Source: Actinacidiphila sp. DG2A-62
GTDB lineage: Bacteria > Actinomycetota > Actinomycetes > Streptomycetales > Streptomycetaceae
Length of the DNA stretch: 64,000 nt
Assembly (NCBI RefSeq): GCF_035825295.1
Contig: NZ_JAYMGI010000002.1
Coordinates: forward strand, 8,012,001-8,076,000
Direction of reading: 5' to 3'
Part shown: positions 8,649 to 16,554 of the stretch, piece after piece
Numbering within the stretch: the stretch's first letter is position 1
How the letters are laid out: every line of letters starts with the position of its first letter
Notes under the pieces: generated by a model
Seen by the model: only the letters and a program-made list of their open reading frames with translations
Database searches by the model: none
What the model was told of the DNA's origin: nothing
Made by a program: the position numbers and the translations under genes

Positions 8649-8769
8649 GGGCCGCGGACGGCAGGGCCGGTGCGGTTGGGGAGCGGGTCGCGGACGGCAG
8701 GGCCGGCGCGTTGCGGAGAGGGCCGCGGACGGCAGGGCCGGTGCGGTTGGGGAGCGGGTCGCGGACGGC
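8649..8769. repeat. Direct repeat, two 50-bp copies 71 bp apart
   Basis: Two identical 50-bp blocks, each starting GGGCCGCGGACGGCAGGG, at 8649-8698 and 8720-8769. They lie in the divergent promoter region between topoisomerase IB and the PP2C gene and look like a recent local tandem duplication. Confidence 0.8.
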
Positions 8770-8838
8770 GCGGCTAGCGTGGCTGGAGGGCGGCGTTCCG
8801 GTACGCGTCCGTCCCGTAGCCGAGGAAGGCGCCGGACC

Positions 8839-10170
8839 ATGGCCAGCAAGCGTGTCCGCGCGAACGCGGGCCGGCGCACGCGTCTGATCCGGGCGCGCGC
8901 GTTCGGCGACCTGCTCGAGGCCAGCCACCTGATGACGTGGGAGCAGCTGCCGCGCATCGTGGCGCGCTACGCGGCCGCGGCCGGGTGGCCGGACGCGGTG
9001 ATCTACCTCGCCGACCTCCAGCAGGAACGCCTCTACCGGCTGCCCGACGACCCGTCGCCCGCGGCCGGCGACCCGCAGGCTCCCGACGGCCCGACCGGCC
9101 CGGTCGGCCTGGACGGCACGTCCGCGGAGCTCGCGATCGACGGCACCATGGCCGGGCGGGTCTTCCAGCGCGGCGAGGTCGCCGCGTCGGCCGCCGCCGC
9201 GGGCTCGGCGTCCGCGCACCTGTGGATCCCGCTGCTCGACGGGACCGAGCGGATCGGCGTCCTGCGGGTCGGCGCACCCGGCGCGCGGGTCACGATGGAC
9301 GAGGACCTCGGCAAGCTCGCCGCGCTGGTCGCGATGCTGGTGGTCAGCAAGCGGTCCACCACCGACTCCTACGCCCGGCTGGTGCGCAGACGGCGGATGC
9401 GGGTGGCCGCCGAGATGGAGTGGCGGCTGATGCCGCCGCGCACCTTCGCCACCGACCGGGTGCTGATCAGCGCCGTCATGGAGCCCGCGTACGACATCAG
9501 CGGCGACGCGTTCGACTACGCGCTGGCCGGCGACGTCGCGCACCTGGCGCTGTTCGACGCGATGGGCCACGACACCGCGGCGGGGCTGACGGTGAACCTG
9601 GCGGTCGCCGCGAGCCGCAACCAGCGCCGTACGGGCGCCGACATGGTCGCCACGGCCGAGGCGGTGGACCGGGCGCTGGCCGGGCAGTTCGACGGCGCGC
9701 GCTACGCCACCGGTCTGCTGAGCCGGCTGCACCTGGGCACCGGCGTGCTGTCGTGGATCAGCCTCGGCCATCCGCCGCCCCTCCTGATCCGCGGCGGACG
9801 CGTGCCGATCGCGCTGGAGGGCGAGCCGGCGCCGCCGATGGGACTGGGCCTCGGGCCGCCGCCCTTGGTGCACCGGGGGCAGTTGGAGCCCGGCGACCGG
9901 CTGGTCGTCTACAGCGACGGCATCACCGAGGCGCGCAACCCGCACGGCGAGGAGTTCGGCATCGAGCGCCTGGTGGACTTCCTGATCATGCACCACGCCG
10001 ACGGGCTACCGCTGCCGGAGATGCTGCGCCGGCTGGTCCGCCACCATCTGGAGTACCACCACGGCAGACTGGGCGACGACGCGACGATCATGCTGCTGGA
10101 GTGGCACGGCCCGACCGCGTACCGCACGGCGGCGCTGCGCACGCTGGTGGGACTGCCGCACAGCGGCTGA
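8839..10170 (+). CDS. PP2C-type (SpoIIE/RsbU) serine phosphatase with N-terminal GAF-like sensor
   Basis: 443 residues. Residues about 25-165 form a GAF-like sensory domain (AGWPDAVIYLADLQQERLY at the start, ERIGVLRVGAP near its end). A linker leads to the SpoIIE/PP2C domain from about 190 to 430. Metal-binding landmarks are DISGDAFDYAL, DAMGHDTAAGL, YSDGITEARN and GDDATIMLLEW. ATG 8839 follows GAGGAAGG. Enzymes of this family dephosphorylate STAS antagonists to release stress sigma factors. A second GAF-PP2C phosphatase is convergent immediately downstream, so the two may answer different signals into one network (inference). The signal ligand is unknown. Confidence 0.92.
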   Translation: MASKRVRANAGRRTRLIRARAFGDLLEASHLMTWEQLPRIVARYAAAAGWPDAVIYLADLQQERLYRLPDDPSPAAGDPQAPDGPTGPVGLDGTSAELAIDGTMAGRVFQRGEVAASAAAAGSASAHLWIPLLDGTERIGVLRVGAPGARVTMDEDLGKLAALVAMLVVSKRSTTDSYARLVRRRRMRVAAEMEWRLMPPRTFATDRVLISAVMEPAYDISGDAFDYALAGDVAHLALFDAMGHDTAAGLTVNLAVAASRNQRRTGADMVATAEAVDRALAGQFDGARYATGLLSRLHLGTGVLSWISLGHPPPLLIRGGRVPIALEGEPAPPMGLGLGPPPLVHRGQLEPGDRLVVYSDGITEARNPHGEEFGIERLVDFLIMHHADGLPLPEMLRRLVRHHLEYHHGRLGDDATIMLLEWHGPTAYRTAALRTLVGLPHSG

Positions 10171-11552
10171 CCCCGGCGACCGGCCCCGGCGACCGGCCCC
10201 GGCGACCGGCCCCGGCGACCGGCCCCGGCGGGCGCTCCCGGCGCCGGCGGCCGGTCAGGCGCGGGCCGGGGCAGCCGGACGGCGAGCAGGGCGACGTCGT
10301 CGTGGGAGTTCGTCGCCAGCCCCTCCAGAAGGCCGTCGCACAGCGCGTCGAGACTGCCTCGGGCCAGGGCGGCGGCGTGCCGGCGCAGCCGGGTCATGCT
10401 GTGGTCGAGGTTCTCGCTCGAGCGCTCGATCAGCCCGTCGGTGTAGAGCAGCAGGACGCCGCCGGCCGGCAGGAACGCGCTCACCTCGGTGCGCTCGGCC
10501 CGGGGGAGCGCGCCGAGGAGTATGCCGTGGCCGGAGTCGAGGAACCGCGTGTCGCCGTCGCCGGTGATCAGCAGTGGCGGCGGATGCCCGGCCGAGGACC
10601 ACTGGAACGCGTACGGGCCGCCGACCGGACCCTTGAGCAGCCCGTACACGCACGTCGCGGTCTGGTGCGCGTAGAGCGTGTCCATGGCCATGTCCAGCCG
10701 CCTCATCACCTTGCCCGGCGGCTCCTGCCGGTCGCAGGCGATGCCGCGCAGCATGTTGCGCACGTGGCTCATCGTCACCGCCGCGTGCAGGTCGTGCCCG
10801 GTGACGTCGCCGATGATCAGCGCGGTGTCGCCGTTGGGCAGCGGGAACGAGTCGTACCAGTCCCCGCCGACCTCCGCGGTGACGCCGGCCGGGGCGTAGC
10901 GGGCGGCCAGGTCCAGCCCCTCGATCTCGGGCAGGTCCGGCAGCAGCGAGCGCTGCAGCCGTTCCGCGATGGTCTGCGTCTCGGCGTGCAGCCGGGCGTT
11001 GTCCACGGCCAGCGCGATCCGGTGGGTCAGATCCTCCACCAGCGCCTGGTCCGCCTCGTCGAACGGCGCCCGTCCGCCCGCGCGGGCCACGGTGAGCGCC
11101 CCCACCACCCGCCGGCGGGCCCGCAGCGGCGCCACGAACAGCGTCTGGCCGCCCAGCCTGCCGTACATCTCCAGGTCCGCCGCCTCCAGCGGGTCCCGGG
11201 CGGCGTCCACCGGCCGGACGTCGGCCGCCGACAGCAGCAGCGGCCCCGCGCCGCGCAGCACCCGCGACAGCGGGCCGGTCGGCACCCCCGGCGGGCGCGG
11301 CAGCGGACCGGTCAGCCCCCGCACCGACAGGCCGCCGTCCCGGTGGTTGACGCACGTCCGTTCCAGCCGGCCGTCGTCCTCCAGCAGGTCGATCGCGCAC
11401 CAGTCGCCCAGGGCCGGCACCAGGACGCGGCCCACCCGCCTGACGCCGTCGACCGCGTCGAGGGTGCTGGACAGGACCGTCGCGATCTCGTTGAGCAGCG
11501 TCAGCCGGTCCAGCGCCGCCTGGAGCCGCGCGTCCCTCTCGAATGCGTCCAT
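9909..11552 (-). CDS. GAF plus PP2C (SpoIIE) phosphatase with an anomalous C-terminal extension
   Basis: ATG 11552 follows GGGGA. Residues about 10-190 are a GAF domain (LNEIATVLSSTLDAVDGV to IALAVDNARLHAE); about 200-420 are a SpoIIE phosphatase with VGGDWYDSFPL, IGDVTGHDLHAA, LYTDGLIERSS and HDDVALLAVRL. The family domain ends at about 10270. As given, the frame continues 120 residues of low-complexity and Ser/Arg-rich sequence to 9909, antisense to the end of the convergent phosphatase gene. An out-of-frame TGA at 10255-10257 would end the protein normally (LPPARA) if one C were added in CCCC near 10270. So the tail is probably an artefact of a missing base. It overlaps the 13-bp repeats at 10171. 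Confidence 0.85.
   Translation of the reverse strand: MDAFERDARLQAALDRLTLLNEIATVLSSTLDAVDGVRRVGRVLVPALGDWCAIDLLEDDGRLERTCVNHRDGGLSVRGLTGPLPRPPGVPTGPLSRVLRGAGPLLLSAADVRPVDAARDPLEAADLEMYGRLGGQTLFVAPLRARRRVVGALTVARAGGRAPFDEADQALVEDLTHRIALAVDNARLHAETQTIAERLQRSLLPDLPEIEGLDLAARYAPAGVTAEVGGDWYDSFPLPNGDTALIIGDVTGHDLHAAVTMSHVRNMLRGIACDRQEPPGKVMRRLDMAMDTLYAHQTATCVYGLLKGPVGGPYAFQWSSAGHPPPLLITGDGDTRFLDSGHGILLGALPRAERTEVSAFLPAGGVLLLYTDGLIERSSENLDHSMTRLRRHAAALARGSLDALCDGLLEGLATNSHDDVALLAVRLPRPAPDRPPAPGAPAGAGRRGRSPGPVAGAGRRGQPLCGSPTSVRSAAVRYAVGPCHSSSMIVASSPSLPWWYSRWWRTSRRSISGSGSPSAWCMIRKSTRRSMPNSSPCGLRASVMPSL
10171..10222. repeat. Tandem repeat, four 13-bp units
   Basis: CCCCGGCGACCGG is repeated four times exactly, beginning right after the TGA of the plus-strand PP2C gene, and continues as a degenerate fifth unit. 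Because 13 is not a multiple of 3, copy-number change would shift the reading frame of the convergent gene's extension. Confidence 0.9.
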
Positions 11553-11730
11553 ATCGCACGCATTCCCCAGAAGCCGCCTCCCAGCGGCGAAGCCGCTGTC
11601 CCACAGGCCGTTTGGAGGACGGCGCGGGGGTGATACGGCTGCTGTGCGGGTCCGGCTCCGGCGCGCGCGGTCAGGGCGGTACGGCGCGGCGCGCCGGACG
11701 CGAGGCAGACGAATTCCCGGGAGGTACGCG

Positions 11731-12165
11731 GTGACGCGGCGAGCTGACGAGACGCGGCCACTCAAGGCGACGGTCATCGGCACACTCGACCTCTCCGGCG
11801 ACCATGACGCGGCCGTCGCCCCCGTCGCCGCGGACCTGGTCTACCGGCCCCGCGACCCCCTCGCGGTGAACATGGTGCTGCGCGGGCCCGACGGCGTGGA
11901 GGTCGGCTGGACCTTCGCGTGGGAGCTGCTCGCCCGGGGCCTGCGCGGCCCCGCCGGCGAGGGCGATGTGAGGGTCCGTCCGCTGCACGGCGCCGGGTCC
12001 CTGATCGAGGTGGCGCTCGCCACCTCCTTCGGCGTGCGGATGCACTTCCCCGCCCGCGCCGTCGACGACTTCGTCCGCAAGGTGAGGGCCCGCGCGGACG
12101 CGGACGCGGAAGGCGTCCCCCGGGCGCTGGAGGCCGCGCTCGCGACGATCACGCAGCAGGCGTAG
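11731..12165 (+). CDS. SsgA-family sporulation/cell-division regulator
   Basis: A 144-residue SsgA-like protein (SALP). The core is LVYRPRDPLAVNMVLRG, EVGWTFAWELLARGLRGP and GDVRVRPLHG, matching the SsgA/SsgB fold. These proteins are confined to morphologically complex actinomycetes; they localise FtsZ (SsgB with SsgA) or act in spore-wall autolysis and maturation. GTG 11731 follows GGGAGG at the right spacing. The ending EAALATITQQA is short, like other stand-alone SALPs. I cannot assign it to a particular SALP letter. It is divergent from the PP2C phosphatase at 11552. Confidence 0.9.
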   Translation: MTRRADETRPLKATVIGTLDLSGDHDAAVAPVAADLVYRPRDPLAVNMVLRGPDGVEVGWTFAWELLARGLRGPAGEGDVRVRPLHGAGSLIEVALATSFGVRMHFPARAVDDFVRKVRARADADAEGVPRALEAALATITQQA

Positions 12166-12246
12166 CGGCCCCGGGGCCACGGAACGGCGATCGCACGACG
12201 GCGATCGCATGACCGCCGTCGCATGACCGCCGTCGCACGACCGCGA

Positions 12247-14814
12247 TCACGGAACAGGCGCGGTCTCGAAGACCGGGCGGCCGTCGGCGATGTCCACCGT
12301 GACCCGGTCGCCCTCGCCGATCCGGCCGTCCAGCAGCAGCCGGGAGAGCCGGTTGTCGATCTCGCGCTGGATCGTCCGCCGCAGCGGACGCGCGCCGTAC
12401 TCCGGCTGGTGGCCGCGCGCGGCGAGCCAGTCCACGGCCGCGGCGGTGAACTCCACCGTCACGCCCTGGGCGTGCAGCAGCCGCCGGGTCCGCTCCAGCA
12501 GCAGGTCGGTGATCTGCCGCAACTGCTCGGCGGTGAGCTGCCGGAAGACCACGATCTCGTCGACGCGGTTGAGGAACTCGGGCCTGAAGTGCTCCCGCAG
12601 CGGCCGCAGCACCTGCTCGCGCCGCGCCTCCTCGTCCGCCTCCGCGCCGCCGGGCCCGAAGCCGATGCCCGCGCCGCGCCGGGAGACCGCCTCCGAGCCC
12701 AGGTTGCTGGTCATCACCACGACGGTGTTGCTGAAGTCCACCGTGCGGCCCTGCGCGTCCGTCAGCCGCCCGTCGTCCAGCACCTGCAGCAGGAGGTTGA
12801 ACACGTCCGGGTGCGCCTTCTCCACCTCGTCGAGCAGCAGCAGCGAGTACGGGTGCCGGCGCACGGCCTCGGTGCAGCCGCCGGCCTCCTCGTACCCGAC
12901 GTAGCCGGGCGGCGCGCCCACCAGCCGGCTGACGGTGTGCCGCTCCTGGTACTCGCTCATGTCCAGCCGGACCATCCGCTCGTCGCTGCCGAACAGCGCC
13001 TCCGCCAGCGCCCGCGCCAGCTCCGTCTTGCCGACGCCGGTCGGGCCGAGGAACAGGAAGCTGCCGATCGGCCGGTCCGGGCTCGCCATCCCGGCGCGCG
13101 AGCGCAGCACCGCGTCGGCGACCACGGTGACCGCCTCGTCCTGGCCCACCACCCGGCGGTGCAGGTGCTCCTCCAGACCGAGCAGGCGGTCCCGCTCCTC
13201 CTGGGTGAGGCTGGCGACGGGGATGCCGGTCTGCCGCGACACCACCTCGGCGATCGCCTCCGCGGTGACCTCCAGGTGCTGTCCGTCGTCCGCGCCGCCG
13301 TCCCCGCCGGCCTCGGCGATCCGCCGCCGCAGCGCCGCGATGCCGTCCCGCAGCCGGGACGCCTCCTCGTAGCTCTCGTCGGCGACCGCCTGGTCCTTGT
13401 CCAGGGTCAGCTTCTCCAGCTCGCGCTCCATCGCCCGCACGTCGGCGCCCCTGGTCCGGGAGCGCAGCCGCACCCGCGCGCCGGCCTGGTCGATCAGGTC
13501 GATGGCCTTGTCCGGCAGCCGCCGGTCGGTCAGGTACCGGTCGGACAGCTCGACGGCGGCCGCCAGCGCCTCGTCGGTGTAGCGGACCTGGTGGTGCGCC
13601 TCGTAGCGGTCGCGCAGCCCGCGCAGGATCTCCAGGGTGTCCGCGACGGACGGCTCGGGCACCATGATCGGCTGGAACCGCCGGGCCAGCGCGGCGTCCT
13701 TCTCGATCCGCCGGTACTCCTCCAGCGTCGTCGCGCCCACCACGTGCAGCTCGCCCCGGGCCAGCGCGGGCTTGAGGATGTTGCCGGCGTCCATCGACCC
13801 GCCCTCGCCGCCCCCGCCCGCGCCGACCACCGTGTGCAGTTCGTCGATGAAGACGACCAGTTCGTCGGAGTGAGCACGGATCTCCGAGACCAGCGTGTTC
13901 AGCCGCTCCTCGAAGTCGCCGCGGTAGCGGGTGCCCGCAACCACGGCGGTCAGGTCGAGCGCGACCACCCGGCGGCCGATCAGCACGTCCGGCACGTCGC
14001 CGTCGACGATGTGCTGGGCCAGCCCCTCCACCACGGCGGTCTTGCCGACGCCCGCGTCGCCGATGAGCACCGGGTTGTTCTTGCCGCGCCGGGAGAGCAC
14101 CTCGATGGTCTGCTCGATCTCCTGCTCCCGCCCGATCACCGGGTCGATGCGCCCCTTCGCCGCCAGGTCGGTCAGGTCCCGCCCGTACCCGTCCAGGGTC
14201 GGCGTCGCGCTCGGCCGCTCGCCCCCGGGCCCGGCCGGACCGGCCCCGGGCGCCGCCGCGGGGGCGCCGAAGGCCGGCCCGGCGCTCCCGGCCGGACCCT
14301 GCCCGAACGGCCCGCCGGCGCTCCCGGCCGGCGCGCCGCCCAGCAGGTGGCCCGCGGCCGAGTCGGGGTTGGCGGCGAGCGCGCTCAGCAGGTGCTCGGG
14401 GCCGATGTAGCCGGCGCCGTCGGCGCGTGCCACGTCGTGCGCGTCGAGCAGCGCCCGCTTGGCCGCCGGGGTCAGCGCGATCGAGGGCGGCAGGCCCCCG
14501 CCGGCCGGGGGCCGCGCCGGCCCCAGGCGCTCGTCGATGGCGGACGCGAGCGAGTCCGGGTCCGCGCCGGCCCGGCTCAGCAGCGAACGGGTCGGCTCGG
14601 CCGCCAGCGCCGCGCGCAGCAGGTGCTCGGTGTCCAGGTCGCGGCTGCCGTGCTCGGCGGCGTACTGCGCCGCGCCCTGGACCAGCTCGCGGGCCGGCTG
14701 GCTGAGCAGGCGGCCGATGTCGACGTGCCGGGGGCCCGGCTGGGGGCCGCCGAAGAAGCGGGCGAAGAACTCACCGAGGGGGTCGCCGTCCGGTCCGGGG
14801 AAGCCGCTGGTCAT
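12247..14814 (-). CDS. Clp/Hsp100 AAA+ ATPase (ClpB/ClpC-like)
   Basis: 855 residues. After a short Gly/Pro-rich start come two Clp N-repeats (RELVQGAAQYAAEHGSRDLDTEHLL and LTPAAKRALLDAHDVARADG), then a Gly/Ala/Pro linker. AAA-1 has Walker A GDAGVGKTAVVEG and Walker B VVFIDELHTVVG. A middle coiled coil (REDGIA-like, EEASRLRDGIAALRRR) is short, as in ClpC rather than ClpB. AAA-2 has GPTGVGKTELARALAE and LLLLDEVEKAHPDVF; GYVGYEEAGG is pore loop 2. I see no clear ClpP-binding LGF-type loop, so unfoldase versus disaggregase is open. ATG 14814 follows GGAGGAA. It lies downstream of the MFS and catalase genes on the same strand, separated by 116 bases. Confidence 0.92.
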   Translation of the reverse strand: MTSGFPGPDGDPLGEFFARFFGGPQPGPRHVDIGRLLSQPARELVQGAAQYAAEHGSRDLDTEHLLRAALAAEPTRSLLSRAGADPDSLASAIDERLGPARPPAGGGLPPSIALTPAAKRALLDAHDVARADGAGYIGPEHLLSALAANPDSAAGHLLGGAPAGSAGGPFGQGPAGSAGPAFGAPAAAPGAGPAGPGGERPSATPTLDGYGRDLTDLAAKGRIDPVIGREQEIEQTIEVLSRRGKNNPVLIGDAGVGKTAVVEGLAQHIVDGDVPDVLIGRRVVALDLTAVVAGTRYRGDFEERLNTLVSEIRAHSDELVVFIDELHTVVGAGGGGEGGSMDAGNILKPALARGELHVVGATTLEEYRRIEKDAALARRFQPIMVPEPSVADTLEILRGLRDRYEAHHQVRYTDEALAAAVELSDRYLTDRRLPDKAIDLIDQAGARVRLRSRTRGADVRAMERELEKLTLDKDQAVADESYEEASRLRDGIAALRRRIAEAGGDGGADDGQHLEVTAEAIAEVVSRQTGIPVASLTQEERDRLLGLEEHLHRRVVGQDEAVTVVADAVLRSRAGMASPDRPIGSFLFLGPTGVGKTELARALAEALFGSDERMVRLDMSEYQERHTVSRLVGAPPGYVGYEEAGGCTEAVRRHPYSLLLLDEVEKAHPDVFNLLLQVLDDGRLTDAQGRTVDFSNTVVVMTSNLGSEAVSRRGAGIGFGPGGAEADEEARREQVLRPLREHFRPEFLNRVDEIVVFRQLTAEQLRQITDLLLERTRRLLHAQGVTVEFTAAAVDWLAARGHQPEYGARPLRRTIQREIDNRLSRLLLDGRIGEGDRVTVDIADGRPVFETAPVP

Positions 14815-14930
14815 CGTCTGTGTCCGTTCCTCCGCTGACAACTGGCTGTCCCCGACGGGTAACCGGACCGGCCGCGTCCATGCCGCGCGGCCCGGCCCGG
14901 TTTCCCCGTCGCGGGCGGCCGGGCCCGCAC

Positions 14931-16550
14931 TCAGGCGCGGTCGCCGCCCCGGTTCGGCGTGTTCGCGGGCCCTGAGTCCGGCGTGTTCGCGGGTCCGGGC
15001 TCCGGCGTGTTCGCGGGTCCGGAGAAGACGTCGAACAGCGCGACCAGCAGGGCCACCGCGGCCAGGCCCGTCGAGGCCAGCAGGCCGTGCCGCAGGCCCG
15101 CCGACCAGTCGGGGCGGGCGCCGCCGGCCCGGGCGAAGAAGACCGAGCCGACCGCGGCGATGCCCGCCGCCGACCCGATCCGCTGCGCCGTCTGCAGGAC
15201 GCCGCCCGCGCTGCCGGCGCGGTCCACCGGCACCTCGCTCAGCGTCAGCGTCTGGTTCGGCGAGATCACCAGGCCGCTGCCGATGCCGGCGAACAGCAGC
15301 GGCAGGGCCGTGGCGAAGCCCACCGAGCGGGTGTCGTCCAGCTCCACCGCGAGCGCCGCGCCGAGCAGCCCGACGACCACCATGCCGAGCCCCGCGGCCA
15401 CCAGCGGCCGCCCGACGCGGGTGACGACCCGCCCGCCGACCGCGGCGGCGGCCCCCGAGCCCAGCGCGAACGGCATGATCGACAGACCCGCCTCCAGCGC
15501 GCTGTAGCGCATCCCGTTCTGCAGGAAGAGCGTCAGCACGAAGAAGATCGAGGTGAAGCCGGCGAAGTACAGCAGCGACAGCAGCGTGCCCAGGCCGTAC
15601 GACCTGCGGCGGAACAGGCCGAGGTCGACCAGGGGCTCGCCGTGCCGCCGGTAGCGCCGCTCCCAGGCGACGAACGCGCCCAGCACCAGCACCGCCAGCG
15701 GCACCAGCAGCCACTTCCCGGCGCCCGCCCACTGCCGCTCCTCGACGAACGGCAGCAGCAGGATCACCGTGCCGGCGCCCAGCAGGAGGACGCCGAACGG
15801 ATCGAGGTCGCCGCGTCCGCCACCTCGTCCGCCGCCCCGGCCGCGCGCCGCGCCGCCTGCGGCGTCCCTGCCGCCCCCGGCGTCCGTACCATCGCGGTCC
15901 TGAGCACCCTCCGGCCGCGCTCTGCCCGGCAGCAGCCGGTACGCCAGCGGCAGCAGCACCGCGCCGATCGGCAGGTTGACGTAGAACACCCAGCGCCAGC
16001 CCTCGCGGGAGCCGAACAGCTGGATCAGCAGCCCGCCCAGCAGCGGGCCCACCGCCGTGGACACGCCGATCGTCGCGCCAAGCAGGCCGAACGCCCGGCC
16101 CCGCTCGGCGCCCTGGAACATCTGCTGGATGAAGCCGGAGACCTGCGGCACCAGCACGCCGCCGGCCGCGCCCTGGAGCAGCCGCGCGCCGATCAGCCAG
16201 CCCTCGTTCTGGGCGGCGCCGGCCAGCGCGCTGGCGAGCGTGAAGAGCGCCAGGCCCGCCATGAACATCGTCCGCCGGCCGCGGACGTCGCCGAGCCGCC
16301 CGGCCGGCACCAGCGCCAGGCCGAAGGCGAGCGCGTAGCCGGACAGCACCCACTGCAGGCCGCTCTGGGACGCGCCGATGCCGGTGCGGATCGAGGGCAG
16401 GGCGACGTTGACGATGCTGACGTCCAGGAGCGTCATGAAGCCCGCGGTCAGGCAGACCGCGAGCGCCCGCCACCGGCCGCGGTTCTCACCGCGGCCGGCG
16501 TGCGGGCCCCGCCGGTCCTGCCCGGCGCGGGAGGTGCGCTGGGAGTCCAA
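14931..16550 (-). CDS. MFS transporter, DHA2 (14-helix drug:H+ antiporter) type
   Basis: 539 residues with about 14 hydrophobic segments. Segment 1 contains LLDVSIVNVALPSI, the DHA2 signature; motif A is GRLGDVRGRRTMF; motif C-like glycines lie in ATIGVSTAVGPLLGGLL. A long cytoplasmic Gly/Arg loop sits mid-protein. The tail holds three near-copies of GPANTP from a 24-bp repeat at about 14956-15022. The TTG start at 16550 lies four bases after the catalase stop, so the gene is probably translated by coupling. Its substrate is unknown; co-transcription with a catalase suggests export of a toxic or oxidising compound (inference). Confidence 0.88.
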   Translation of the reverse strand: MDSQRTSRAGQDRRGPHAGRGENRGRWRALAVCLTAGFMTLLDVSIVNVALPSIRTGIGASQSGLQWVLSGYALAFGLALVPAGRLGDVRGRRTMFMAGLALFTLASALAGAAQNEGWLIGARLLQGAAGGVLVPQVSGFIQQMFQGAERGRAFGLLGATIGVSTAVGPLLGGLLIQLFGSREGWRWVFYVNLPIGAVLLPLAYRLLPGRARPEGAQDRDGTDAGGGRDAAGGAARGRGGGRGGGRGDLDPFGVLLLGAGTVILLLPFVEERQWAGAGKWLLVPLAVLVLGAFVAWERRYRRHGEPLVDLGLFRRRSYGLGTLLSLLYFAGFTSIFFVLTLFLQNGMRYSALEAGLSIMPFALGSGAAAAVGGRVVTRVGRPLVAAGLGMVVVGLLGAALAVELDDTRSVGFATALPLLFAGIGSGLVISPNQTLTLSEVPVDRAGSAGGVLQTAQRIGSAAGIAAVGSVFFARAGGARPDWSAGLRHGLLASTGLAAVALLVALFDVFSGPANTPEPGPANTPDSGPANTPNRGGDRA

Positions 16551-16554
16551 GGGG

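Noticed and set aside
6256..8838. An 860-residue extension in front of the PP2C phosphatase in the same frame
   Set aside because: It is antisense to the CDGSH, methyltransferase and topoisomerase genes, has Arg/Pro/Ala-biased composition and no domain; it is a GC-bias artefact.
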